Shown here: positions 48,239 to 60,604 of the stretch, one piece after another
Layout of the letters: the number at the start of each line of letters is the position of its first letter
Numbering within the stretch: the stretch's first letter is position 1
Origin: Blepharisma japonicum
Taxonomy: Eukaryota; Ciliophora; Heterotrichea; Heterotrichida; Blepharismidae
Length of the DNA: 64,000 nucleotides
Direction: 5' to 3'
Assembly (NCBI GenBank): GCA_949751835.1
Contig: CATKHK010000019.1
Location: 434,001-498,000 of the forward strand
Translations under genes and position numbers: made by a program
Notes under the pieces: model-generated
Seen by the model: only the letters and a program-made list of their open reading frames with translations
Database searches by the model: none
What the model was told of the DNA's origin: nothing

Positions 48239-51200
48239 ATGTCACTGATGTGAAAACAGAAATCTTTTATAAGGCTATTCTACTTAGCATGATTTATCAA
48301 TCTTACAGTTTCCATAGAAGTCATTATTATTCAAGGGAGCGATGATAAAAATGACTTTTTGTGAAATGATATAACTATAACCTCCTCCCTTCAGAATTCT
48401 GCTCCTCAAATCGATTGGCACATTTGCCAATACATATCAGCCCTTCAATGTATCAATTCATATCCAAACGCCTATATATTGCTCGATCTATCACAAGACC
48501 TAAGCACCCAACTTACAATATCCCAGCTCTGCCAAGAGTTAAAAATAGTCCACTTGGTTATCCAAGACGAGTTCAAATACCTCGATGATTGAACTTATTC
48601 AGTCATTTCCTCTAAAACACACAGATTTAATGCTTTTTTTTCTATACTAAACTATTATAGCTGGAGCAAAGGAATAGTTTTTACGTCCTGGGAAGATGAA
48701 GAAAGGTTTTTGAATTTTACAACAAACTTTGAATTAATGATTATTGAATCGTGAACTGACATGGAAAATTTAATAATGCGAGTTGTGCCGCCTTTGGGAT
48801 CAACTCTTTATTATGTTTTTACACAAAATAATGAATCCCTTTCTATACAACATTATTTAGCAAGTGCACATTTATTGACGGAAGGAAGTGGAATTATTTT
48901 AAATCAAAAAAGCGGGTATGGTTGCAAAACGGAAGGTGCTTTAATTATCACAGAGGAAGGACAAGAAAATGCAGATTCAGAAGAAAAATATTTGGAAAAT
49001 TCCATTGTGAAATTTCTCAACGCTATAATAAACACTCAAAGCTCACTTGAAGCAATCACAATACTGAGCAATATCTGGAAATCTCATTATGGGCAAAATA
49101 AATTTTCTCTTGTCAATCTACAGGCTGGAAAACGAGTTAAAATAGGATCAATTATTAATGAGCAAATTCTCATTCTTAATAACACAATTTTTCCAGGAAA
49201 AACCACATCAATCCCAAAATCCAACAAAAAAATCCTAAACCTTAGCATTGAAGCAGGAATTACAAATCCAAATTATTCTCCCTCAACAATCGGATCTATG
49301 GCAGCAAGAGGAGCTTACTTAGCAGTAGACTATATAAATTCAGGCACCTCTGGAATGTTACCAAATTATCAAATTGAGATGTTTAATTATGACTGCGGCG
49401 TGACTGTTTATAATGCAGCCTATGCTACTGCTTGCTTTAAAAAGGATTTTAATAGTTTTGGCCTAGCTCATGTTGTGTCATATGCATCCTCAATGGCTCT
49501 TGGGGTGCTAAAATTATTCAAGTCTTTGAACTGGACTTTTCCAATTATAGGGATCAATTCAGATCCTTCTTTTAATTCCTCTACACTTTACCCATTTTAT
49601 CAAAGGGTTTGGCCATCAACTTCATTTACGCTCCCTTTAATCCCTGTTTTATTGAGATCTCTTGGCTGGGAAAAAGCAGCTGTCCTATATCAAAATGATA
49701 GCTGGGGCCAGGGCGGGTACTATTACTTAAGAATGGGAGCAAATACCCATGATATGCTGTTTGTGAATCCTGATGACACAAGAGCGATTCCTACAGGACT
49801 TGACAGGACAACAATAAAAAACCACTCAGATATTATACAAGGAGTTATCAATTCAGATGCAAGGCTAGTCATTTTTATCATTCAGGTCCCATTAGTGCAA
49901 TATGTAATTGAAACTTTCTATGACTTAGGCTTAAGAAGGGGTGATATATTAATATTTACAGCTGTTCCAGATATATTAACTAATATTTTAACAATCGATG
50001 ACTACCTTTATAAAAGACTGGAAATTGGAGTTCCCATGATAACTTTTTTTGGGGAACAATGAGTTGGAGAGTTTGGGCAAGGCGCCTATTCCAAGATTGT
50101 GAAATTGTATAACGCTACTCCAAGCTCATTTGCCTGTCACTATTTTGATATAATATACCTAATAGGTCATGCTCTTGATTTTATGATCAACCGTGGACAA
50201 GACTACACAAATCACTATACACTGGAAAGAGTTATCAGAAATACACAGTTTACAGGTTGCTCTGGACGGGTGATAATCGAAAAAGGAACCAATGATAGAA
50301 TTACATCAGTGTTAAATGTCCAAGCAGATAAATTTGATATAAGTGGAAATGTAATTCCTTATTTTATAGGAGTGCTAAAGCCTTTTAGCACACAAATTTT
50401 ACATATTACTAACCCACTTGTCTATCCTGATGGGACTACTATAAAGCCAACAGACTTAAGAAACCAAAATAGTGACTGTCCTTTTCCTGATAATAAAGTA
50501 AGAACTTTCACTAAGGGGAAAATTCTGATTTTTGGCATCTGTTTTGCAATTGCTTTAATATCAATTATAATAACGTTCATTATATGAAAAAGATGATGGA
50601 ATATCTCTATAGAAGAGCTCAAAGAAAAACAAGAATTTTCTTTCCCAGATATGATTGTTGGTATCACAATCGCTATCGAATTTTTCCAATACGCTTCGAT
50701 GGGACCTAATATGTCATATTTAAGCTCGGTTATGAATAATTTCAGCAATTCTCTGACTTTGGAGCTTACAAATATTATAAAACTCAAAAATGGAGTCTTT
50801 TGGATAATTGTTGATGCAGTGTATGGGTTGATACTCCTATGAATTTCTATGTGCGCAGTTGTTCTTTTTCGCCTAGATGAAAAATATTCCCATTTTTCTC
50901 TTTTTAGATTTATAGCTTGACTTGCTGATTATATGATGCCAATTTTAGGAAATTTGTGCTTCATTCCGTTTATTTCTATATGTCTTGATATTTTTGTATG
51001 TGATCAGTCAATTGGAGACGATTTCACTGATAGCTTCCTATCATACGATTGCTATTATTTTTGCTGAAAAGATGAGCATTTAGCATATGCAATTTTGTCA
51101 TTTTTCGCTTTATTGTGTTATGAGCCGCTTGCAGTATTTTGTAGGCCGCTCTGGCAAGAATTGCAGCTTCTTTTGCATGTAAAAGCAGTTCCTCTTTTCT

Positions 51201-51676
51201 TAATGGTTAAGACGATTATCCAAGTTGCTTTAATAGTGATGAATAAAACTGTAAAAAGAGCCCAAGATATTACTCATGGAGCATTATTTATTGCTGTGAT
51301 GATTATTTACATTATTTTTCTCTATAAATTCAAGCCTTATAATTACTCGAGGTTCAATTTATGACAAAATTTAAGTTTAATCGGGGTGGTTTGACTCGCA
51401 ATATTATCGACAATTGCATTGGGCGCTAAAGGAAACTCTGTAATTTTGACAATATTTTTATTTGTTGGATGATTTATTATTGGACTGATAGGGGTATATA
51501 TACAAAGAAAAAAGTGCCCAAGTTTACTTTTTAGAAAGAAAGGCCATGATACTGCAAGCCTATTTAAATTTGCTTTTACTTTTGGCAAAAGTTCACGCAA
51601 AGCTTTAACTAGGATAGCTCCTTCTAGTGGCTCACTAGAAACCCAACACAAAAATAAAAATATTAATAGCAGATAA
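48239..51676 (+). CDS. Dual-VFT multi-pass receptor, subfamily II (complete)
   Basis: ATG at 48239 to TAA at 51674 gives 1,145 aa in one frame. The leader has a hydrophobic core (FIRLFYLAWFINLTVSIE), with TGA for its Trp. VFT1 has IDWHICQYISALQC and AYILLDLSQDLSTQLT, and ends TIFPGKTTSIPKS. VFT2 has LSIEAGITNPNYSPS, ARGAYLAVDYIN, YDCGVTVYN, YPFYQRVWPSTSF, LGWEKAAVLYQNDSWGQGG and FTGCSGRVIIEKGTNDR. The membrane half carries SYDCYYFC and KPYNYSRFNLWQN. The next gene starts only 84 bases after its stop and is its close relative. Confidence 0.9.
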
Positions 51677-51760
51677 TTTTTTTCTATCTAAGACCATTTT
51701 GAAGTTTTTTAATTCTTTTAGTCATTATTATTGAATATGGTATTATAAAACATATAAGAA

Positions 51761-54700
51761 ATGTGGCTTGTTTTAATTCAAAGACTTTTTGTAAGGTTTT
51801 ATTTTATTGCATTGCTCATAAAACTTTCACTTTCTCTAGAGATTATTGTTATTCAAAGTGATATGAATTACAAAGACGATTTGTGAAATGGAGGGATTTT
51901 GATTAGTTATTTAGTAGATGCAAGTCCTCAAATAGACTGACACATTTGCCCATATATTTCAGCACTTAAATGTATAGAATTTTATTCAGATTCCTTCATT
52001 TTAATTGATTTGTCAGAAGACCTAAGCACCCAAGCTGCAATGTCTGAACTTTGTAGGGAGCATAAAAAAATTCATTTAGTGGCTCAAGATGAGTTTAAAT
52101 ACCACGATGACTTGACTTATTCAGTTATTTCGTCTAAGCAAAATAGATTTAACGCATTTTTTAATTTACTGAACTTTTTTAACTGGAGTAAAGGGACAAT
52201 TTTTACAAATTGGTATTATGAGGAGAGGTTTTTGAATTTCACAGAAAACTTTAATCTAATAACAATTGAGTCAATGATTGATATGGAAGATTTAATAATG
52301 AGAATTGTTCCACCTTTAGGATCAACTCTTTACTATATATTTACACAGAATAACGAATCGATTTCGATACAAAATTATTTAATAAAGGCAAACTTATTAA
52401 CTGGAGGAAGTGGAATTATTTTAAATCAGAAAAGCGGCTATAAATGCAAAATTGAAGGGGCTTTAATAATAACTGATATGAGTAAAGAAGTCACAGATTC
52501 TGAAGAAAGATACCTGGGCTCTTCTATTTTAGCTTTTCTCAAAGAAATAGAAAATTCTGAAAATATGCTTGATGCATTAAATATACTGGAAAAAGCACAT
52601 AAAAATCATTATGGACCAAACAAATTTTCTATTGTCAATATCCAGGGTGGAGAAAGGGTTATAATTGGATCGATTATTGAAGGAGAAGTTTTTATGCAAA
52701 ATAATGCAATTTTCCTAGGAAATACTACATCAATTCCCAAATCAGATAAAAAAATTCTGAGGATAAGCATTGATGCTGGGTCAACCAATCCAAACTATTC
52801 TCCATCAACTGTAGGCCCTCTAGCAGCTCGAGGCTCATATTTAGCTGCAAGCTATATAAATGAAGGCAACTCTGGAATATTATCAAATTTTCAAATTGAT
52901 ATGTTTAATTATGACTGTGGTGCTAGTGTCTATAATGCATCATTTGCTAAAGCTTGCTTTAAAAAGGATTTTGATAGTTTTGGCTTAGCCCATATTGTAT
53001 CATATGCATCCTCAATGGCCCTTGGTACTGTAAAACTATTCAAGTCGTTAAATTGGAATTTTCCTCTCCTCGGGATCAATTCAGATCCTTCATTTAATTC
53101 CTCCACATTATATCCATGGTACCAAAGAGTTTGGCCTTCCTCTTCGTTTACACTTCCCTTAATCCCTGTTTTATTACGATCTCTTGGCTGAGAAAAAGCA
53201 GCAATTTTATACCAAAATGACAGCTGAGGCCAAAATGGGTATTATTATTTAAATCTAGGTGCAAATACTCATAATTTGATTTTAGTAAATCCTGATGAGA
53301 CCAGAGCAATTCCTATTGGACTCGATAGAAATACAATAAAAAATCATTCAGACATCCTACAAGGAGTGATAGATTCAAATGCAAGGCTGGTTATTCTTCT
53401 GGTACAAGTCCCATTAGTGCAGTATGTAATTGAAGCTTTTTATGATTTAGGCCTAAGGAGAGGCGATATACTTATATTTGTTTCTGTTCCCGATATTTTG
53501 TCCAACATTTTAACAAGTGATGACTACCTTTATAAAAGGCTGGAAATCGGAGTGCCTATGATGACTTTTTTTGGGCAGCAATGAGTTGGAAAACTTGGCC
53601 AGGGTGCTTATTCGAAAATTTTGCAGTTATATAATAACACTGCGCCCAGTTCTTTTGCGTGCCATTATTTTGACATAATTTATTTAATAGGTCATGCTCT
53701 TGATTTTATGATTAACCGTGGGCAAGATTATACAAATCCTTATAAATTGGAAAGTGTAATAAGAAACACACAGTTTATAGGCTGCTCTGGAAGTGTGATT
53801 ATTGAAAAAGGAACCAATGACAGATTTGTTTCAGTTTTAAGTGTCCAAGTAGATAAATTTGATATAAATGGAAATGTTGTCAAGTATTTTATTGGACAAT
53901 TAAAGCCGTATAGTACACAAATGTTGCAAATTTCCACCCCGCTTATTTACCCTGACGGGACCACCATAAAGCCTTCAGATTTAAGAAATCAAGACACTGA
54001 TTGCCCTTTTCCTGATAATGAGATAAAAACTTTCGTTAAAGGGAAAATTTTGGTTTTTTGCATTTGTTTTGCTATTACTCTTATATCAATGATAATTACT
54101 TTTATTATATGAAAAAGGTGGTGAGAATTTTCAATTGAAGAGCTTAAAGAAAAACAAGAAATTTCTTTCCAAGATGCTGTAGTTGCCGCAACGATCGCTA
54201 TCGAATTTTTCCAATTTGCTTCGATGGGACCTAACATGTCATACTTAAGCTCGACTTTAGGAAATTTTAGTAATTCTTTAACTTTGGAGCTAACAAATAT
54301 TATAAAACTCAAAAATGGGGTATTTTGGGTAATTGTTGATGCAGTTTATGGATTGATAATTCTATGAATTTCAATGTGTGGAGTAATTCTTCTCCGCTTA
54401 GATGAAAAATATTTACATTTTACGCTTTTTAGATTTATAGCTTGGCTTGCTGATTATATGATGCCAATTTTAGGAAATTTGTGCTTCATTCCATTTATTT
54501 CTATATGTCTTGATATTTTTGTATGTGATCAGTCAATTGGAGATAATTTTACCGACAGTTTTCTCTCATATGATTGCTATTATTTTTGCTGAAAAGGTGA
54601 ACACTTAGCATATGCAATTTTGTCATTTTTCGCTTTATTGTGTTATGAGCCGCTCGCAGTATTTTGCAGGCCTCTTTGGCAAGAGTTCCAATCGCTGCTG

Positions 54701-55183
54701 CATGTAAAAGCAGCCCCTTTATTTTTGATGGTTAAAACAATTATCCAGGTTACTTTAATAGTGATGAATAAAACTGTAAAAAGAGCTCAAGATATTACTC
54801 ATGGAGCTTTGTTTGTTTTGGTAATGATCATTTATATTGCTTTTCTATTTAAGTTCAAACCTTATAACTATTCAAGGTTCAATTTATGACAAAATTTAAG
54901 CTTAATTGGTGTGGTGTGGTTAGCAATATTATCAACAATTGCACTTGGCGCTAAGGGAAACTCTGCAATATTAACAGTATTATTATGTGCTGGATGGACC
55001 ATAATTGGTATATTCGGGCTTTATATTCAAAGAAAGAAATATCCAAGCTTACTTTTTAGAAAAAAAGGCCATGATACAGTAAGTCTATTTAAATTTGCCT
55101 TTACCTTTGGAAGAAGCTCACGCAAAGCTTTGACTAAAATAGCCCCTTCAAGTGGCTCATCAGAGCTTCAGCACAAGAAATAA
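51761..55183 (+). CDS. Dual-VFT multi-pass receptor, subfamily II (complete)
   Basis: ATG at 51761 to TAA at 55181 gives 1,140 aa in one frame. The leader (MWLVLIQRLFVRFYFIALLI) is hydrophobic. VFT1 has IDWHICPYISALKC and SFILIDLSEDLSTQAA, and ends AIFLGNTTSIPKS; the usual FPG is FLG here. VFT2 has RISIDAGSTNPNYSPS, ARGSYLAASYIN, YDCGASVYN, YPWYQRVWPSSSF and FIGCSGSVIIEKGTNDR. The membrane half has SYDCYYFC and KPYNYSRFNL followed by a TGA Trp. The promoter must fit into the 84-base gap or lie inside the upstream gene. The gene converges with the next one, with 101 bases between stops. Confidence 0.9.
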
Positions 55184-55284
55184 AATATAAATAGTAAAAT
55201 AATGATTTATTTGAAGCATTAATATATTTGTTTATTAAAAAATTACTCTGAAGAGAAATAAAATAATTAATTATTTATAGTAAG

Positions 55285-58200
55285 TTAGTCAGCACTTTTG
55301 ATCCCAGATGGCATTATTTTGCCTTTTGAAAGTGTACCTTTTCCAAAAGTAAAGGCAAACTTAAATAAAGTAGACGTATCTTTACCCCTTTTTCTGAATA
55401 ATAAGCTAGGATATTTTTTCTTTTGAACGTATAATCCAAGAGCAACAATTGCAAGCCACCCACCTATTAAAACTACAAGTAAAGGAACAAAATTATCTTT
55501 TATTCCTATCGCAATTGTGGATAGTGAAGCTAGCCATACAACTCCAATCAAACTTAGCTCTTCCCACCAGCTAAATCTTGGGTAATTATAAGGCTTAAAT
55601 TTAAACGTAAAAATTATATATATAATCATCACAATGACGAATAAAACTCCATGTGCGATATTTTGAGATCTTTTTATTGTTTTATTCATCACAATTAATG
55701 TAATCTGGATCACACTTTTTACCATCAAATATAATGGAGCAGTTTTCACGTGCAGCATATGTTGTAATTCTTGTCAAAGAGGCCTGCAAAATATTGCCAA
55801 TGGGACATATAAAATTAGTGCAAGAAATGATCCAATTGCGTACCCTAAATGCTCGCCTTTCCAGCAAAAATAATTGCAATCCCTTGCAAGAAAGCTGTCA
55901 GTAAAGTTATCTCCGATTGACTGGTCACATAAGAAAATATCAAGGCAAATTGAAATAAAAGGAATAAAGCACAAATTCCCTAAAATAGGCATAAGATAGT
56001 CAGCAAGCCATGATAAAAATCTAAAAATGGAAAAAAACCTCCACTTCTCATCTAGCCTTAGCAAAACAACAGCACAAAGAAGTGCCCATACCCCAACCCC
56101 GCAAAAAACTATATCCACGACAATCCAAAAAGTTCCTTTATCAAAATTCAAAATATCCCATAGACTTAGTGAAAGTACATCTGAAATTTTTGCAATAGCA
56201 GAGCTCAAAATATCGAAATCAGGCCCCATAGCAGTGTATTGGAAAAATTCTATAACAATAGACGCTGCTACTATTGTGTCTTCTATAGAAATTTCTTCTT
56301 TTTGTTTTAGCTCATCAATAGAGATATTTCATCATTTTTTTCATATTAGCACTGTAACACCAAAAGAAATTAATGCAACTGAAAAGCAAACCCCAAATAG
56401 CAGCTCTCTTCCTTTATCAAATGTTTTAATTTCTTTATCAGGGAATGGACATTTACTATTTTCATTCCTTAAATCGCTAGGCTTATTGGTAGTTCCATCA
56501 GGATAAACAATAGGATTTGTGATACTTAAAATCTGAGCCGAAAATGGTTTTAATTTACCTATAAATTTTGTAGTAATTGCACCAGATAAATCATCCTGAC
56601 TGACCTCTATATCTCACCCGTCAACAATCCTGTCATTCGTCCCTTTCTCTATTGTTACCCTTCCTGTGCATCCTTGAAACTGCTGAATCCTTATGACTGC
56701 TTCTAACTTTTTAGTGTCAGTGTAATCCTGCCCTCTATTTATCATATAATCCAAAGCATGAGCCAAAAGATAAACTCCATCATAATAAGGGCAAGTAAAC
56801 GCATTTGTAGGCTCTTTATAGGTTGCCATGACCTTTGCTTTAGCTTTTTCCCCAATTTCTCCTACCCAATTTTGTTGAATCATCCTAAACATCGGAACTC
56901 CGACTTCAAGCCTTTTATATAGATAAGTATCATTGCCTCCAATAATAGTTAGCATATCCAAATAAGTCGCGAAAATTAGCATATCACCTTTTCTCATGCC
57001 TAAATCATAGAGCATTTCTAGCACAAAATTGCACATAGGATACTGTACCGTAACTATCAATAATCTTGCTTGGGAATCTATGATTTTCTGGAACACATTG
57101 GTATAGTTTTTTATAGTGGTTCTATCAAGATTCGCGGGAATATATCAAGTGCTTTCTGGATTCATTATTTGTAAGCCCTGACTTTTGATGGCTGGGTTTA
57201 AATACCACGACCTTGAAATTGCCCATAAATCGTTTTGGTATAAAATCGCAATTTTTTTCCATCCCATAACTTTGATTAAAACTGAGAGTAATGAAGAAGC
57301 ATAAGCTGTGGAAAACCCTACTCGGGTGTACATTGGATAGGTTTTCGTTACATTTAGAGAAGCATCAGAATTGGTGCATCCTACAACTGGAAAAGATGCA
57401 TTAAGAGATTTGAAAGTCTGCAATGCTCCAACAGCTACACTTGAGCCATATGATGAAATATGGCCTAAGCCAAATTTATCAATGTCTTTTAGAAAACAAC
57501 TATAAGCAAATTTCGCATTATAGACGGTAGCTCCACAGTCATAATTAAAAAACGCAAGCTGGAAATTTGATAAGATGCCGTGGCCTGCATTTATCTCATC
57601 TCTTGATAATCATGCACCTCTAGCACCGATTACGCCACTTGTAGCTGGCAGTGCATTCGGGTTTGTTGGCCCAGCATTTATGCTTAAATTCAAAATTTTT
57701 TTGGTAGATTTCGGAATTATGCTTGATTTCCCAGGAAAAGTAAGGTTATTTGCTATAAAAACATCATTATTTATAATCGTCCCGACAATGATTCTTTTGC
57801 CATTCTGGATGTTGACTAAAGAAAATTTGTTTTTATCAGGATAATTTTTAAGCACAGAGAGCAGATTTTGGGCATTTTCCTTTGAAATGTGACTTAAAAT
57901 GTAAGAAATGACATTTATAATAGAATTTTTAAAATATTCTTCAGAAGATTCAGTATATTCTTGCCCATAATCAGTAATAATTAAGGCTCCATCTGTATCA
58001 CACTGGTACCCGCTTTCTTGGTTTAAAATAATTCCATTACCAAGTGATAAGAGTTTTGCATGATTTAAGTATTTTTGAATCTCAAGTGACTCTGAGATAT
58101 GAGAAAATATATAGTAAACTGTGGCCCCTTCTCGAAAAACAACTTTATTTACAAGCTCTTCGATGCTTGATTTAGCCTCCACTCCTAAAAACTTGAATTC

Positions 58201-58701
58201 GCTTGAAAATTTTTTAACTTTTTCTTTAAAATCATAATTCTCTTGATTGTAAAACGCAATCCCCTGCGTCCAATCTAAATATTCGAGAGCTGCTAAAAAA
58301 GCATTTATTTGATCGGTTTTAGGCGAAGCAAGCGAGAAAGTTCAATTGTCAGAATATTCTAAGCTGCTTTCTAGAACCAAGTGAATTATGAAATTGCTGA
58401 TGCATAACTGTGAAATTTTGTTTTGGGTATCTAAATTGATAGATAAATCAAGCAAAATTAATGAACCCGGAAAATTGCCAATGCATTCATCAATGAGTGA
58501 AATCTCGCATCTGTGTCAGTCGACAGATGAATTTAGTGATTGAGTCATATCAAGAATAATAGCTTCGTCTCACATGTCAGAATCTGAATCACTTCTATCT
58601 ATATAAGCAATTATAATTTCTAACGAAAAGGATAATTGCGATATTGTGAATAATAAAAGAAGCATTCTGAAATAACGCTGAAGAACGCCAAAAGCTGTCA
58701 T
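55285..58701 (-). CDS. Dual-VFT multi-pass receptor, subfamily III, copy f (complete)
   Basis: Minus strand, ATG at 58701 to TAA at 55285-55287, 1,138 aa in one frame. The leader is MTAFGVLQRYFRMLLLLFTI. VFT1 has VDWHRC and SLILLDLSINLDTQNK, and ends LTFPGKSSIIPKS. VFT2 has SINAGPTNPNALPA, YDCGATVYN, YPMYTRVGFSTAYASS and FQGCTGRVTIEKGTNDR, and closes YPDGTTNKPSDLRNENSKC. The membrane half has ARDCNYFCWKGEHL (Asn for the usual Tyr) and KPYNYPRFSWWEEL, so it is more distant from copies a-e. The tail ends GIKSAD. The gene at 60605 is its nearest relative in the window. Confidence 0.9.
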
Positions 58702-59079
58702 ATTAAAATTAAGTTATTTTTGTATAAAAAATAAAGAGCAGACAGAAAAATTACCTGAAAAAAATTTAGAGTCTGTGATATTTCTGGGAAGGAGGTGGAA
58801 AAAAGTTTTCCATTTTGCTTTTTGAGAACAAAAACTATTAGAGTTTTTTTCTAAGTTCTAGCAGCATATTTTTCGGTTTTAAAAAAGTTCAAAGAAAAAG
58901 AAAGCGTTTAAAAGCTTTTATCTGCTTTTAATATTTCAGAATATATCAAGTATCGATCGATGCGCATAAAAATAAAGGTTGCAATAAAAATGCTATATTT
59001 TCAAATTTTTGTATAAACTTAAAAATGTTGGCGTTTTAAAATTTAGCGTAAGCCATCCTAAAACCACTTACACATCGAA
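58702..59079. other. Divergent spacer between a receptor gene and an unrelated gene
   Basis: AT-rich, with a ggaaggaggtggaaaaaag stretch near 58788 and no recognised coding or RNA feature. It should contain both promoters. Confidence 0.5.
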
Positions 59080-60050
59080 ATGGCTCCAGATTTTGTTGGA
59101 GATTGTAGACTAGCTGATAACAGTTGATTTTACAGTGATTCAGATGAAGATGAATTAAGCGGACTTGATAATATGGAAATATTGGGATGGATATTGAGAT
59201 ATTTAGGCTACAAGAAAGATGAAGCAAGAAAAGCGCTTGAAGTATGTGAAGGGGATATCGAGCACGCTCTTGAGTTGCTACTAGATTGTAGCGCAAAATC
59301 AAATAAAATTACTGAAATGGATTGGGAGCAAGATTTACTATTATTTATAGGAGGACTTGAAGGAAAGTTGCTGGAAGTAGACGAAATCATTACAATTTAG
59401 CCAGAAGACTGAAAAAGAGCTGATGTAAGACTAATCTATAAGGAAGGAGAAAATTCCATTCGTGCGGCTACTGTTAAGCAAAAAGGAAGGAAGATTCAAT
59501 AAAAAGAGAATGAGGCAGCTACAAGATGCTGGAAGAGATGGCATACAATGATGAAATTGTGGGCAATAGACGATTAACATGTAAATATTTATCTGAAACG
59601 AGAGAAAAGAATAATGGATGCCAAGAACTGGAGGGATCATGATGGAGCTATGCAAAGCTTAGTAAAAGTTTGAGCGAAATAATCGATGAATTTAGCAACG
59701 ATGATGAAGTCCATAAATACAAAAGACGAAAGATAATTTCAGAAAAGCAAAGAGCAACAATAGATAAGCAAGGTGTAATGAATCGAAATGGAAGAAACTG
59801 GAAGAGTTTTAAACAAAAAAGGTTCATAAGGACAGTTAGGCCAAAAAATAGCTGAAGATATGAAATAATCGTGAAGGAATGGAGGGATGCAGGTGGATAT
59901 GAAGCTGCACAGGAAGTAGACTGAATACTTAAGGACTATCTCACGAAGATATTTATGAACAGAGGACTCAGACATACAGAGGATTGAAACAGAAGTGAAT
60001 ACGGCATCAAGCAACACAAGATCACAGATTGATTACTATGCGGTTCATAA
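59080..60050 (+). CDS. Unrelated gene with a UBA-like segment; probably two or more exons
   Basis: The only gene here outside the receptor family. ATG at 59080 is the first after an in-frame TAA at 59059. Residues 32-71 (MEILGWILRYLGYKKDEARK and on to GDIEHALELLLD) look like a UBA-type three-helix fold. The frame meets TAG at 59398-59400, then stays readable (PEDWKRADVRLIYKEGENS) to TAA at 59500. A second frame, open from 59478, runs to TAA at 60048 and is lysine/arginine-rich, with TGA where Trp fits (VDWILKDYL, EDWNRSEYG). A 24-base intron from GT at 59377 to AG at 59400 would remove the TAG in frame. A second intron or frameshift near 59473-59500 is still needed to join the two parts. It may also be a decayed gene. 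UBA domains bind ubiquitin; no further function can be given. Confidence 0.5.
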
Positions 60051-60604
60051 CTAATAATAACTAAGCAAGAAAATATTTCAAGCCATTTACTTTTTACCCC
60101 TCTACTACTGAGTAAACTATTTTATAAAGCTACCTGATAATCTTTAATATTATTTTTGAACAATTAAAATAAATAGAGAACCTTCTTAACCCTTTTGGAA
60201 ATTTCAAAATAATTTATTGCTGCTTCCTCTGAGCAGAAGATTTGGCAAGCGGAAAATACAGCTGATTAAGGATCTTTTAAAGCTTACAGAGTAAGGTGGC
60301 TAAAGAAAGATATATATATTATAATCATGAGCTAAACATGAAGACAGGTGTGAAAATTAAGAATAAATGTTGCAACTAAAATAAATAACCAAACCTTGGA
60401 TTTTTCATAACACCACTATTTTGGAATTTATGTCATTTTTAAGTTATAAATAAATTTTTAACTTATAATGAAATATTATTAAATTTTAATTTTTTTTTCA
60501 AAGATAAAATTTTATTGAGGCATTCAAGAAATCTAAATTTATTAAAATGAGCTTTGTATTCAAAAAGAAAAGAAATGCAATCAAAAGCTAATAATTATAA
60601 CTTA
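60051..60604. other. Intergenic spacer, nothing firm
   Basis: AT-rich overall, with a slightly GC-richer patch near 60225-60300 that shows no long frame. No RNA gene or receptor fragment was recognised. Confidence 0.5.
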
